From Salipiger sp. H15 (GTDB lineage: Bacteria; Pseudomonadota; Alphaproteobacteria; Rhodobacterales; Rhodobacteraceae), in assembly GCF_040409955.1 (NCBI RefSeq), contig NZ_CP123384.1, forward strand, positions 372,001 through 436,000: a DNA stretch of 64,000 bases, written 5' to 3'. The notes beneath the pieces are model-generated. The model had not been told where the DNA came from. It was given only the letters and a program-made list of their open reading frames with translations, and searched no databases. The position numbers and the translations under genes are program-made. Shown here in pieces: positions 42,928 to 51,788 of this stretch. The stretch's first letter is position 1; each line of letters begins with the position of its first letter.

Positions 42928-45900
42928 CCCTTCTCAAGCGATTTTTCATGGCTCTGCTCCTGCCGCTCTTTCTGGCGGCCCCCCCTGCCCTCGCGCAGGA
43001 AGAGGACGAGGACAGCGGCGGTTTTCTTGAACGGCTGATCGAGGATTCCCTCTCGGGCGCCGGGCGCGACGTGCGCATCACCGGCTTTCGCGGGGCGCTG
43101 AGCTCCGAGGCGACGCTCGAGCGGATGACCATTTCCGATTCCGAGGGCGTCTGGCTGACGCTCGAGAACGCCAAGCTCAACTGGCGCCGCACCGCGCTGC
43201 TGCGCGGCCAGCTCATCGTCAACGAGCTGAGCGCCGAGCGGCTGGCCGTGGCCCGCGCCCCGGTCACCGACGGCGAGACCCCGGCCCCCGAGGCCTCGGG
43301 CGATTTCTCCCTGCCCGACCTGCCGGTCTCGGTCGACGTCGGCGCGCTGAAGATCGCGCGGGTGGAACTGGGCACGCCCCTGATGGGCGAGGAGATCGCG
43401 CTCGAGGTCGAGGGCTCGGCCAAGCTCGCCGATGGCGAGGGCAATGCCGACATCGCGGTGAACCGGCTCGACGGGCCGCAGGATTCGCTGACCCTCGCCG
43501 GCAGCTACGCCAACGCCAGCGGCGCGCTGACCATCGACGTCGCGCTCGAGGAGGAAAGCGGCGGCATCGTCGGCACCAAGCTCGGCCTGCCCGGCGCCCC
43601 CTCGCTCGCCATGACGGTCAAGGGCGACGGCGTGCTCGACGACTTCAAGGCCGACCTGCAGCTCGCCACCGACGGCGAGGAGCGGCTCGGCGGACAGGTC
43701 ACGCTGCAGGGCAGCTCCGAGGCCGGACGCCAGTTCAGCGCCGACCTCTCGGGCGACCTGCGCCCGCTGCTGCCCGAGCAGCACCGCGAGTTCTTCGGCC
43801 CCGAGCAGAGCCTGCAGGTCTCGGGCCTGCAGGGCTCGGACGGCACGCTCGACCTGCAGAAGCTCGACCTGCAGGCCGCCATGGTCTCGCTCACCGGCAC
43901 CGCGCGCATCGGCGCCGACGGCTGGCCCGAGCTGATGAAGCTCGACGGCGAGATCGCCTCGGAAGACGGCAGCCCGGTGCGGCTCGCCATGTCCGGCGAC
44001 GTGACCATGGTCGATCACGCCACGCTGGCGCTCGACTTCGACGCATCGCAGGGCGAGGCCTTCTCGCTCGACGTGGTAGCCGAGGGCATCGACCGCCCCG
44101 ACATGTCGGTCGAGCGCGCCGACATCGCCGGTCGCGGCACGATCCGCCGCAGCTCCGGCGCCTCGCTGCCCGGCGGCGTGGACGCGCAGCTGACCTTCGA
44201 CGCCTCCGGCCTCGACTTCGCCGACGCCTCGATGGCCGACGCCGCGGGCGAGGAGCTGAAGGGCGTCATGCAGATCGAATGGCAGGCCGGCGATCCGCTC
44301 TACCTGCGCCAGATCGACTTCGGCGGCGCGGGCATCTCGCTCGCCGGGGACGTGACGTTCTCGGGTCTCGGCAACAGCGGCAACATCGTCATCGAGCCCG
44401 ACCTCAACCTCAAGGCCGAGGACATCGCGCGCTTCTCCGGCCTTGCCGGGCGTCCGCTCGGCGGCGACGCCGACCTCGCGGTCAAGGGCACGATCGAGCC
44501 GGTCGCGGGGCGTTTCGACGTCACCACGCAGGGCCGCACGCTGGATCTGAAGACCGGCATCGCGCAGGCCGACGGGCTGCTCGAGGGCACGGTGGAGCTC
44601 TTCGCCTCCGCCGTGCGCAACGAGGAAGGCACCGAGCTGCGCCGCCTCGACCTCTCGGGCGAGGGCATCAAGGCCGTCGCCGAGGCCAAGCTGCAGACCG
44701 GCGGCAGCACCGGCAATTTCGAGATCTCGATCCCCGACGCCTCGAAGGTGCAGGAGGGCCTCACGGGCGCGGTCGAGGTCAAGGGCACGCTCGACGAGAC
44801 GCCCGAGGCCTACCGGCTCGACATCACCGGCAGCGCGCCGGGCGGTACCGACCTCGACGGTCTGGTCACCGCCAGCAAGCTCGAGGAGGGCGGCATCGGG
44901 ACCATCCGCTTCGAGGGCGACGCCGCGGCGCAGGACCTTTCGGCCTTCGCCCCGCTCGCCGGCAAGCCGCTGGCGGGTGGCGTGGACCTGAAGACCGACG
45001 TCGCCTACACGCTGGACGGCGGCGCGATCGACGCGGTGCTGGACGGCACCGTGCGCGACATCGAGACCGGCATCGCCCAGCTCGACGGGCTGCTGCGCGG
45101 TACGGTCGATCTTGACGCCTCGGTCGCCTATGACGGCGATCTGGCGCAAATCCGCCAGCTAGAGGTGAACGGCGAGGCGGTGCAGGTCACCGCGCAGGGC
45201 GAGGTCTACACCTCGGCGCTGCTCGGCGGCACGCCCTCCGCCAGCGCCGGGCAGAGCAACGCCAGCTTCGACATCTCGCTGCCCGACATGTCGCTGATCG
45301 AGCCGGAGATCACCGGCCCGGCCCGCTTCACCGGCACGCTGCAGGAGGCGGCGGACAGCTACCAGCTCGACCTCGACGCCTCTGCCCCCGGCGATGTGCG
45401 CATCACCGGCAAGGCCAGCGCCGCGAAGCAGCCCGACGGCAGCATCGGCACCGTCTCCTTCGACGGCGACGTGGCGGCGGCGGATCTGTCGATCTACGAG
45501 CCGCTCGCCGGGCGCGCGCTGTCCGGCGGGCTCGACCTGGCCGCCGACGTCTCCTACGACATGAAGACCGGCGCGGTGGACGCGGTGCTCGACGGCACCA
45601 CGCGCGATCTCGGCACCGGCATCGCGCAGGTGGACGGGCTGCTGACCGGCACGGTCGATCTCGACGCCTCGGTCGCCTATGACGGCGATCTCGTGCAGAT
45701 CCGCCAGCTCGACGTGAACGGACAGGCGATCCAGGTCACCGCCACGGGCGACGTCTACACCGCCGCGCTGCTCGGCAAGGAGCCCTCCGCGGAAGGCGGG
45801 CTCAGCAATGCCAGCTTCGACATCGCCCTGCCCGACATGTCGCTGATCCAGCCCGGCGTGAACGGCGGCGCGCAGCTGAAGGGCACGCTGCAGGAAAGCG

Positions 45901-47792
45901 ACGGCGCCTACCAGCTCGACTTCACCGGCTCCGGCCCGGGCGAGGCCAGCGCGCAGGGCCGCGTCACCGCCGAGAAGCTCGGCGGCGGCAAGCTCGGCAC
46001 GGTGGGCTTCGACGGCAACGCCTCGGTCGGCTCGCTCGCCGCCTACGCGCCGCTGGTCGGCCAGCCGCTGAACGGCGGGCTGAACTTCGACGGCACGGTG
46101 AACTACAACCTCGCCGACGGCAGCCTTACCGCCGACGGGCAACTCCAGACCCGCGCATTGGCGCTCGGCATTCCCACCGTCGACCAGCTGGTCGGCGGCG
46201 ACGGCAGCGCCGTGGTGCAGCTGACCCGCGACGCCAGCGGCGCGCTCAGCATCCGCCGGCTCGAGGTGCAGACCCGCGAGATCACCGCCACCGCCAGCGG
46301 CGGCTACGGCGGCGCGAACAGCAGCATCACCTACAACGTGGCGCTGCGCGATCTCGGCCTGCTGGTGCCGCAGCTTCCCGGCCGCGCCACCGCCGAGGGC
46401 ACGCTGGCGCTGAACGGCAGCCAGTACCAGCTGCAGACCAACGTCACCGCCCCCGGCGGGACGCGGGCGCAGATCGCGGGCACGATCGCGCAGGACTTCG
46501 GCAGCGCCAACCTCGCGATCACCGGCAACGCGCCGCTGCAACTGGCCAACGAGCTTGCCGCTCCCAACCTGCTCTCGGGCACCGCCAACATCGACATGCG
46601 GCTGAACGGCCCGCTGGCGGTGAACTCGCTCTCGGGCAACGTGACGGTGAACGGCGCGCAGGTCGTCGTGCCGGGGGCCGGGCTCGAATTCACCGGGCTC
46701 AACCTCAATGCCAACGTCGGCGGCGGCCAGACCCGGCTGACCGCCTCGAGCGCGCTCGCCACCGGCGGGCGGCTCGAGGTGAACGGCACCATCGGCATGA
46801 GCGGCTCTTACCCCGCCGACATCGCCATCGCGCTCAACCAGCTGGTGCTCGAGGACCGGCGACTCTACCAGGTGCAGCTCGGCGGCAATGTCTCGATCTC
46901 GGGGCCGCTGCTCACCGGGCCGGCGATCCGCGGCGACATCCTCATCGACAACGCCGAGATCCGCATCCCGGAAACCGGGCTCGGGCCGGGAAGCCGCGGC
47001 TTCGTGCTGAGCCATGTCTCGGAGCCCTTCAGCTCGCGCGTGACCCGCATCCGCGCCGGGCTGATCGACGAGGACCAGCAGAGCGAGGGCTCAGGCTACT
47101 CGTTGCCGCTCGACCTGGTGATCCGCGCGCCGCAGCGCATCTTCGTGCGCGGCCGGGGTCTCGACATGGAACTGGGCGGCGCGCTGCGCATCACCGGCTC
47201 GTCGAACGACGTGATCCCGCAGGGCCGTTTCGACCTGATCCGCGGCCGGCTCGACATCCTCGGCCAGCGGCTCACGCTGGACCGCGCCTCGATGGCGCTG
47301 ACCGGCGATTTCATCCCGACGCTCGACATCGCCGCGACCAGCCAGGTGGAAAGCACCACGGTGACGGTCAGCATCACCGGGCTTGCGACGGCGCCCGAGG
47401 TCGATTTCACCTCGGACCCCTCGCGGCCCGAGGAGGAAGTGCTGGCACTGCTGCTCTTCGGCCGCGACCTGACCCAGATCTCGGGCTTCCAGGCGCTGCA
47501 GATCGCGGCGGCGGTCAACACACTCGCCGGGCGAGGCTCGGGGGCCGTGGACAACCTGCGGCAAGGGTTCGGGCTCGACGACCTTGACGTCACCACCAAT
47601 GACGAGGGCGAGGCAGGTCTGCGGCTCGGCAAGTACATCTCGGACAACGTCTACACCGATGTCGAGGTGGACTCGGGCGGCGGCAGCGCGGTCAACCTCA
47701 ACATCAAGATCACCCCGAGCCTGAAGGCCAAGGGCAGCGTGACCTCCGAGGGCGACAGCACGCTCGGCCTCTACTACGAGCACGACTACTGA
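42924..47792 (+). CDS. tamB: Translocation and assembly module subunit TamB (TTG start)
   Basis: This is an inner-membrane-anchored, periplasm-spanning beta-groove protein of the AsmA-like superfamily, 1622 residues. A TTG at 42924 overlaps the tamA stop (TTGA) and has AGGACA upstream. It precedes a hydrophobic N-terminal helix ('FMALLLPLFLAAPPALA'), while the first ATG (42948) lacks a ribosome site. The C-terminal TamB/DUF490 domain is clear (about 1250-1622): 'VLALLLFGRDLTQISGFQALQ', 'YISDNVYTDVEVD' and the terminal 'LGLYYEHDY'. The middle carries three similar units of 171-183 residues (44571-46181), unlike most TamB proteins, where the repeats are diffuse. Confidence 0.93.
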   Translation: MTLLKRFFMALLLPLFLAAPPALAQEEDEDSGGFLERLIEDSLSGAGRDVRITGFRGALSSEATLERMTISDSEGVWLTLENAKLNWRRTALLRGQLIVNELSAERLAVARAPVTDGETPAPEASGDFSLPDLPVSVDVGALKIARVELGTPLMGEEIALEVEGSAKLADGEGNADIAVNRLDGPQDSLTLAGSYANASGALTIDVALEEESGGIVGTKLGLPGAPSLAMTVKGDGVLDDFKADLQLATDGEERLGGQVTLQGSSEAGRQFSADLSGDLRPLLPEQHREFFGPEQSLQVSGLQGSDGTLDLQKLDLQAAMVSLTGTARIGADGWPELMKLDGEIASEDGSPVRLAMSGDVTMVDHATLALDFDASQGEAFSLDVVAEGIDRPDMSVERADIAGRGTIRRSSGASLPGGVDAQLTFDASGLDFADASMADAAGEELKGVMQIEWQAGDPLYLRQIDFGGAGISLAGDVTFSGLGNSGNIVIEPDLNLKAEDIARFSGLAGRPLGGDADLAVKGTIEPVAGRFDVTTQGRTLDLKTGIAQADGLLEGTVELFASAVRNEEGTELRRLDLSGEGIKAVAEAKLQTGGSTGNFEISIPDASKVQEGLTGAVEVKGTLDETPEAYRLDITGSAPGGTDLDGLVTASKLEEGGIGTIRFEGDAAAQDLSAFAPLAGKPLAGGVDLKTDVAYTLDGGAIDAVLDGTVRDIETGIAQLDGLLRGTVDLDASVAYDGDLAQIRQLEVNGEAVQVTAQGEVYTSALLGGTPSASAGQSNASFDISLPDMSLIEPEITGPARFTGTLQEAADSYQLDLDASAPGDVRITGKASAAKQPDGSIGTVSFDGDVAAADLSIYEPLAGRALSGGLDLAADVSYDMKTGAVDAVLDGTTRDLGTGIAQVDGLLTGTVDLDASVAYDGDLVQIRQLDVNGQAIQVTATGDVYTAALLGKEPSAEGGLSNASFDIALPDMSLIQPGVNGGAQLKGTLQESDGAYQLDFTGSGPGEASAQGRVTAEKLGGGKLGTVGFDGNASVGSLAAYAPLVGQPLNGGLNFDGTVNYNLADGSLTADGQLQTRALALGIPTVDQLVGGDGSAVVQLTRDASGALSIRRLEVQTREITATASGGYGGANSSITYNVALRDLGLLVPQLPGRATAEGTLALNGSQYQLQTNVTAPGGTRAQIAGTIAQDFGSANLAITGNAPLQLANELAAPNLLSGTANIDMRLNGPLAVNSLSGNVTVNGAQVVVPGAGLEFTGLNLNANVGGGQTRLTASSALATGGRLEVNGTIGMSGSYPADIAIALNQLVLEDRRLYQVQLGGNVSISGPLLTGPAIRGDILIDNAEIRIPETGLGPGSRGFVLSHVSEPFSSRVTRIRAGLIDEDQQSEGSGYSLPLDLVIRAPQRIFVRGRGLDMELGGALRITGSSNDVIPQGRFDLIRGRLDILGQRLTLDRASMALTGDFIPTLDIAATSQVESTTVTVSITGLATAPEVDFTSDPSRPEEEVLALLLFGRDLTQISGFQALQIAAAVNTLAGRGSGAVDNLRQGFGLDDLDVTTNDEGEAGLRLGKYISDNVYTDVEVDSGGGSAVNLNIKITPSLKAKGSVTSEGDSTLGLYYEHDY
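44571..46181 (+). repeat. Internal repeats in tamB (three units)
   Basis: Units begin at 44571, 45084 and 45633, each at GACGGGCTGCT or an aligned equivalent in the frame of 'GIAQ.DGLL'. The spacings are 513 and 549 bases (171 and 183 codons). The last two share 'GTVDLDASVAYDGDL' and long stretches of almost identical DNA. A recent duplication inside the gene is likely. Confidence 0.85.
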
Positions 47793-47813
47793 GGCTGCGT
47801 CCGCGCAGCGAGC

Positions 47814-47841
47814 AAGGGTGTCCCCGCGGGGACACCCTTTT
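47814..47841 (+). terminator. Strong intrinsic terminator after tamB
   Basis: A 12-base perfect stem (AAGGGTGTCCCC 47814-47825, GGGGACACCCTT 47828-47839) with a 2-base loop ends in T residues. It is 21 bases past the tamB stop codon. Confidence 0.92.
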
Positions 47842-47917
47842 CGCCTCCGCTCCGTGCCCCATTGCCGAGACCGGCGCCCGCCCCTAGAACGGGGCCGTTT
47901 GTCAGCGGGGGTGTTTC

Positions 47918-48442
47918 ATGGACATGGGTCTGCCGGTCGAGGGTCGGTTCCGCAGGATCGGCGGGCGGTTCTACCGGATCGTCACCGAGGACCGCCGGGC
48001 CAGCGCGCTTGCCCCCGCGCTCAGCCCCGAGGGGCGGTTCCACCACGGCGGCCAGCCGACGCTCTACGTCTCGTCGCGCCCGGACTGGGCGGAGCATGCG
48101 ATCAAGGCCTACGTGAAGGCGGGCGACGCGCCCCGGGTGATCTGCGAGCTGGAGATTGCCGCGGCGCGGGTGCTCGACCTGCGCGACGCGGCGCAATGCG
48201 CCGACTGGGGCGCGGACCCGGCGCTGGCCGCGGTGCCCTGGCTGCCGGAACGGGCCGAGGGAAGGCCCGCCTCGACCTGGCGCGTCTCGGACCTCGCGCG
48301 CGACGGCGGGGCGGACGGGATGATCTACACCGCCCGTAGCGCCCCGGGCCGCTGGCATCTCGTGCTCTTCGACTGGCTGTCCCCGCGGGTACGGGCCCGG
48401 CTCACCGGCCGGACCCTGCCCTATCCGCTGGCGCCGGGCTGA
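47918..48442 (+). CDS. RES domain protein (putative NAD+ phosphorylase toxin), orphan
   Basis: This is a 174-residue RES-domain protein. Signature residues are visible: the Arg in 'RFYRIV' near 17, the Tyr in 'PTLYVSS' near 48, and the Ser in 'YTARSAPGRWHLVLFDW' near 138, with an acidic residue in 'DWAEHA' near 57. RES toxins break down NAD+ and are usually paired with an Xre-type (or MbcA-like) antitoxin gene just upstream. None is visible in the 125 bases upstream or on the other side. It may be a degenerate or stand-alone member, or be neutralised from elsewhere. Confidence 0.8.
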   Translation: MDMGLPVEGRFRRIGGRFYRIVTEDRRASALAPALSPEGRFHHGGQPTLYVSSRPDWAEHAIKAYVKAGDAPRVICELEIAAARVLDLRDAAQCADWGADPALAAVPWLPERAEGRPASTWRVSDLARDGGADGMIYTARSAPGRWHLVLFDWLSPRVRARLTGRTLPYPLAPG

Positions 48443-48453
48443 GCCGGGCTCAG
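48439..48453. terminator. Hairpin embracing two convergent stop codons
   Basis: CTGAGC (48439-48444) pairs with GCTCAG (48448-48453) around a 3-base loop. The stem contains the TGA of the RES gene and, on the other strand, the TGA of the reductase gene. Confidence 0.4.
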
Positions 48454-49421
48454 AGCCCCAGCGCCGCCTCGACCTCGGCCAGCGTGACCGCGCCCGGCGC
48501 GGCTCCCTCGCGCACCAGCCGGGCGGCCAGCGCGGTGACCCAGTCGTTGCCCGGCGTGGGCACGCCGTGGAGCCGGCCAAGGAGCGAGACCTCGCCGTTC
48601 AGGTAATCGGTCTCGACCGAGCCCGCGCCGCGCGCAAGGCTCTGCGCGGTGGAACTGCCGACGCGTGTGATGCCGGGAACGTCCACGATCTTGAGCTGCG
48701 CTGCGCGGCTGCCGTCGTCTTCTCCGGGATCGGTCCAGGCGATGCCCGCGCGGGCAAGCACCGCCTCGGCCTCGGCCTTCAGTGCGGCGGTCACCGGCGC
48801 ACCATCGGCGCCTTCACCAAGCGCCGCGCCGACGATATTGCCGAGGTTCATCAGCAGCTTGCCGTACTTGCGCTGCATCACCGCCGCGCGCGTGGCAGAG
48901 GGGAAGCCCGCCGCCTCGAGCCGCGCCACAAGCGCCGCGTCAGCGGCATCGATGCCCTCGGGATAGCACCCGATGTCGAAGGAGCCGATGAAGGGCGCGC
49001 CGTAGCAGACCACCTCGCCGGGCTGCACGAAATCGGCCGGCAGCATCACCGTCACGCCGTGCACGTTGGGGAAGTAGCGCAGCGCGAGGCGCTCGTTCTC
49101 CACCCCGTTCTGGAAGCAGAAGAGGGGCTGGTCGCGCAGCCCCGCGTCGCGCAGTTGCTGCAGCGCCGCCTCGCTGTGCTGGGTCTTCACGCAGAGGCAG
49201 ATCACGTCATCCGCGCGCAGCTGCGCCTCGGCGGGCGTGGCGACGCAGGGAAACTCCGCGTGCAGCGCGCCCTCGGGCGTGCGCAGGGTCAGGCCGCCCT
49301 TGCGCACCGCCTCGAGCTGCGCGCCGCGGGCGATGCCGATGACCTCCTGCCCGGCGCGGCTCAGCATGACCGCCAGCGCCCCGCCGATCGCGCCGATGCC
49401 GAGGATGACGATCCGGCTCAT
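48450..49421 (-). CDS. 2-dehydropantoate 2-reductase family protein
   Basis: This is a 323-residue NADP-binding protein of the ApbA/PanE family. The Rossmann motif is '[19 protein letters not shown]' near 5-23, with '[10 protein letters not shown]' near 79 and the C-terminal helical domain '[17 protein letters not shown]' near 184 containing the conserved Lys and Asn. True PanE makes pantoate for coenzyme A. Many family members are misannotated and act on other 2-keto acids or as Rossmann dehydrogenases, so the reaction is not assured. It overlaps ureG by ATGA and is thus translated with the urease accessory genes, an uncommon partner. Confidence 0.82.
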   Translation of the reverse strand: MSRIVILGIGAIGGALAVMLSRAGQEVIGIARGAQLEAVRKGGLTLRTPEGALHAEFPCVATPAEAQLRADDVICLCVKTQHSEAALQQLRDAGLRDQPLFCFQNGVENERLALRYFPNVHGVTVMLPADFVQPGEVVCYGAPFIGSFDIGCYPEGIDAADAALVARLEAAGFPSATRAAVMQRKYGKLLMNLGNIVGAALGEGADGAPVTAALKAEAEAVLARAGIAWTDPGEDDGSRAAQLKIVDVPGITRVGSSTAQSLARGAGSVETDYLNGEVSLLGRLHGVPTPGNDWVTALAARLVREGAAPGAVTLAEVEAALGL

Positions 49422-50050
49422 TCCACCGCTTCCGCCAGCGGCAGGCCCCCGATCCTGGCGAGCAGCGAGACGATCTCGTCCACGCCCTTGCCGTGCTTGA
49501 CCTGCGCGAAGACGAAGGGCTTGCCGGCGCGCATCCGCGTCGCGTCGCGCTCCATCACCTCGAGCGAGGCGCCGACATAGGGCGCGAGGTCGGTCTTGTT
49601 GATGACGAGGATGTCCGACTTGGTGATCGCCGGGCCGCCCTTGCGCGGGATTTCCTCGCCCGCGGCCACGTCGATCACGTAGATCGTCACGTCGGCCAGC
49701 TCGGGCGAGAAGGTGGCGGACAGGTTGTCGCCGCCGCTTTCGATCAGCACGAGGTCGAGGTCGGGAAAGGCCGCGTTCAGCTCGGCAATGGCGGCGAGGT
49801 TGATCGAGGCATCCTCGCGGATCGCCGTATGCGGGCAGCCGCCGGTCTCGACACCCTTGATGCGGTCGAGCGGCAGGATCTGCTGGCGCATCAGCTCTTC
49901 GGCATCCTCGCGGGTATAGATGTCATTGGTCACCACGGCCATCGAGAGCCGGTCGCGCAGCGCGCGGGCAAGGGCGGCGGTGAGGGTGGTCTTGCCGGCG
50001 CCCACGGGGCCGCCGAGACCGACGCGGAGGGGTCCGTTGGGGGAAGTCAT
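49418..50050 (-). CDS. ureG: Urease accessory GTPase UreG
   Basis: UreG is the GTPase that drives nickel delivery to urease. The 210-residue protein has the P-loop '[18 protein letters not shown]' near 12-29, '[17 protein letters not shown]' near 39, the '[16 protein letters not shown]' nickel-binding CPH motif near 66-81 and '[13 protein letters not shown]' near 149. These match the family fully. It follows ureF after 17 bases. Confidence 0.96.
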   Translation of the reverse strand: MTSPNGPLRVGLGGPVGAGKTTLTAALARALRDRLSMAVVTNDIYTREDAEELMRQQILPLDRIKGVETGGCPHTAIREDASINLAAIAELNAAFPDLDLVLIESGGDNLSATFSPELADVTIYVIDVAAGEEIPRKGGPAITKSDILVINKTDLAPYVGASLEVMERDATRMRAGKPFVFAQVKHGKGVDEIVSLLARIGGLPLAEAVE

Positions 50051-50067
50051 GTCGTCTCCGTCAGGTG

Positions 50068-50703
50068 TCAGGATCTGAAGATGCGGGAATAGAGCGCCTC
50101 GTGGCGCTGGCTGGCAATGTCCGAGAGCGGGGAGAAGGTGCCGATCTCGTCGAGCGTCGCGGTCATCGCCTGCGCGGCCAGCGCCTCGCAGAGCGGCGAG
50201 AGCGCGCGGATCACCCCCTGCCCCTCGGTCTGGCCGAGCGGGATCAGGCGGATGCCGGCGGCGGCGAGGTTCGCGGCGAAGGCCTGCAGGTAGAGCTGCA
50301 GCGCCGGTTTCAGCGGCAGGTCGAGCGCGCGCACCGCCTGCCCCACCGCCACGGGATAGGGCGCGGGACGGATCGCGACCTGCCAGAGATCGCTGACGGT
50401 GGCGGCAAAGGCCTCGCCCTGCTTCACCGTCTCGAGCCGGCGCTCGGCCGAGGGGGTGAGCGCGGTGGCGAGATCCGCAATCTCGGCGGGATCGGCGCCC
50501 CCGGCGACCTGCGCCAGCAGCACTGCGTCGCTCCAGCCCGCGCCGTGGCGCAGCACCGCCTCGAGCCAGCCCTGAAGCTGCGCCGCGGTGGTAACGCGCC
50601 CCTCCTGCACCAGCGTCTCGAGCCCGTGCGAATAGGCGAAGGCACCCACCGGGAAGGAGGGCGAGAAGAGCTGGTGCAGCGTCAGCAGCGGGTCAGTGGT
50701 CAT
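50068..50703 (-). CDS. ureF: Urease accessory protein UreF
   Basis: UreF forms the nickel-chaperone complex with UreD (UreH) and UreG. The 211-residue all-helical protein has the opening '[24 protein letters not shown]' with the conserved 'SFPVGAF.YS.GLE' pattern and the later '[22 protein letters not shown]'. Its ATG (50703) lies inside the end of ureE; the two frames overlap by 11 bases, consistent with coupling. Confidence 0.93.
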   Translation of the reverse strand: MTTDPLLTLHQLFSPSFPVGAFAYSHGLETLVQEGRVTTAAQLQGWLEAVLRHGAGWSDAVLLAQVAGGADPAEIADLATALTPSAERRLETVKQGEAFAATVSDLWQVAIRPAPYPVAVGQAVRALDLPLKPALQLYLQAFAANLAAAGIRLIPLGQTEGQGVIRALSPLCEALAAQAMTATLDEIGTFSPLSDIASQRHEALYSRIFRS

Positions 50704-51298
50704 GCGTGTGGGCGTGGCCGTGGGAATGGGAATGGTCGTGATCGTGGTCGTGGTCATGCGAATGATCGTGGTCGTGCGAATGCGCATGGCTGTGGGCATG
50801 CGCATGGCTGTGCGCCTCCGGCCCGTGGGACTGCGAATGGTCGTGGCCGTGGGTGCGGCCGTGGCCATAGGCGCCGCCCTCGGGGGTGAAGGGCTCGGTC
50901 ACCTCTTCGACCGTCGCGCCGATATGGCCGAGCATGTCGCGGATCACGTGGTCGCGCTGGATCAGCAGCCGGGCGGGCTCGATCTGGCAGGGGGTGTGAC
51001 GGTTGCCGATGTGCCAGGCAAGGCGCGGCAGGTCCGCGCCGCTCACCGCCAGCAGCGGCTCGGCGGCGGCTTCCACGCGCACCGCGCGCCCGTCGGTCAG
51101 CACGAAGGCGTCGCCCTGGTCGAGGCTTTCCGTATGCGCCAGATCGACGAGAAAGCTTTCGCCCTGGTCGCTCTTCAGCACCTTGCGGCGCAGGAAGCGG
51201 TCCTCGTAGCTGAGCGTCACGCTCATCTGCGCCTCGGGCGCGGCGCCCTTGCGGGCGATCTCGTGGGACATGGGCAGTGCGGTCGCGGGGGCGGTCAT
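50693..51298 (-). CDS. ureE: Urease accessory nickel chaperone UreE with long His-rich tail
   Basis: UreE brings nickel to the urease assembly complex. The 201-residue protein has the peptide-binding N-domain ('SVTLSYEDRFLRRKVLKSDQGESFLVDL') and the metal-binding domain with 'GNRHTPCQIE' near 98 (conserved His). The C-terminal tail from about 144 contains 25 His residues, mostly in alternating His-Ser, His-Asp and His-Ala runs. Such tails bind several nickel ions in well-studied UreE proteins. There is an in-frame alternative ATG nine codons in. It is third from the end of the urease run. Confidence 0.93.
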   Translation of the reverse strand: MTAPATALPMSHEIARKGAAPEAQMSVTLSYEDRFLRRKVLKSDQGESFLVDLAHTESLDQGDAFVLTDGRAVRVEAAAEPLLAVSGADLPRLAWHIGNRHTPCQIEPARLLIQRDHVIRDMLGHIGATVEEVTEPFTPEGGAYGHGRTHGHDHSQSHGPEAHSHAHAHSHAHSHDHDHSHDHDHDHDHSHSHGHAHTHDH

Positions 51299-51360
51299 CG
51301 GGAGGCTCCGTCGAAGTCAGGCGTTCGGCCAGCAACCTCATCCCATCCGCCGGAAAAGGC

Positions 51361-51395
51361 AAGGCCACGCACCGGGATCACCGGGGCGTGGCCTT
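51361..51395. terminator. Strong hairpin between DUF1127 gene and ureE
   Basis: A 10-base stem (AAGGCCACGC 51361-51370, GCGTGGCCTT 51386-51395) with an inner CCGG/CCGG pairing lies after the minus-strand DUF1127 gene. T-rich sequence follows in that direction. It is probably an intrinsic terminator that separates the small gene from ureE. Confidence 0.75.
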
Positions 51396-51435
51396 GAAGT
51401 GCTGAGTTCTGCGGCGCTCGTGCGCCCCAAGCAAC

Positions 51436-51654
51436 TCAGAGGTAGAACACGTCCTGGAAGACGTGACGCGCGATGTCTTCGCGACGGATGCCACGGGCGG
51501 CCAGTTGCTCGTCCGAGAGACGCTGCAGGGCTTCGATCTTGCGCAGGCGCGGATTTGCTTCACCGAGGGCGACGAGGCCGTTGCCGATGGCCGAGAAGAA
51601 GCGCGAGAAGAACGGAGCCTGTTCGTTGCGTGCGGTAGCGGTCAGAAATGCCAT
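51436..51654 (-). CDS. DUF1127 small protein
   Basis: This is a 72-residue protein with a DUF1127 (YjiS-like) domain in its C-terminal 45 residues: 'RKIEALQRLSDEQLAARGIRREDIARHVF'. DUF1127 proteins are small, highly expressed and in some Alphaproteobacteria affect phosphate or RNA metabolism; no single role is established. It has its own promoter and terminator, so it is a separate unit set in the urease locus. In its leader a 7-base inverted repeat (51657-51663 with 51683-51689) places the ribosome site in the loop. Confidence 0.87.
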   Translation of the reverse strand: MAFLTATARNEQAPFFSRFFSAIGNGLVALGEANPRLRKIEALQRLSDEQLAARGIRREDIARHVFQDVFYL

Positions 51655-51702
51655 TTGGAAACCTATCCTAGCGTTCAGTGTTGGTTTCCTCCCTTGACAC
51701 CC

Positions 51703-51731
51703 AAGATAGGGCAGCCCCCGGCGAACAACAA
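51703..51731 (-). promoter_or_regulatory. Promoter of the DUF1127 gene
   Basis: On the minus strand, TTGTTG (51731-51726) and TATCTT (51708-51703) are separated by 17 bases. Transcription would start about 40 bases before the ATG at 51654. It fits an independent, well-expressed unit. Confidence 0.5.
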
Positions 51732-51788
51732 ATGCTGCATGTGCATAGCGGGCTGCCGGGAGATGCAAAGATCACAGATCTGAATATT

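Noticed and set aside
47793..47917. An antitoxin gene ahead of the RES-domain gene
   Set aside because: Only 125 bases are available, and they contain the tamB terminator and no coding frame with an Xre-like helix-turn-helix.
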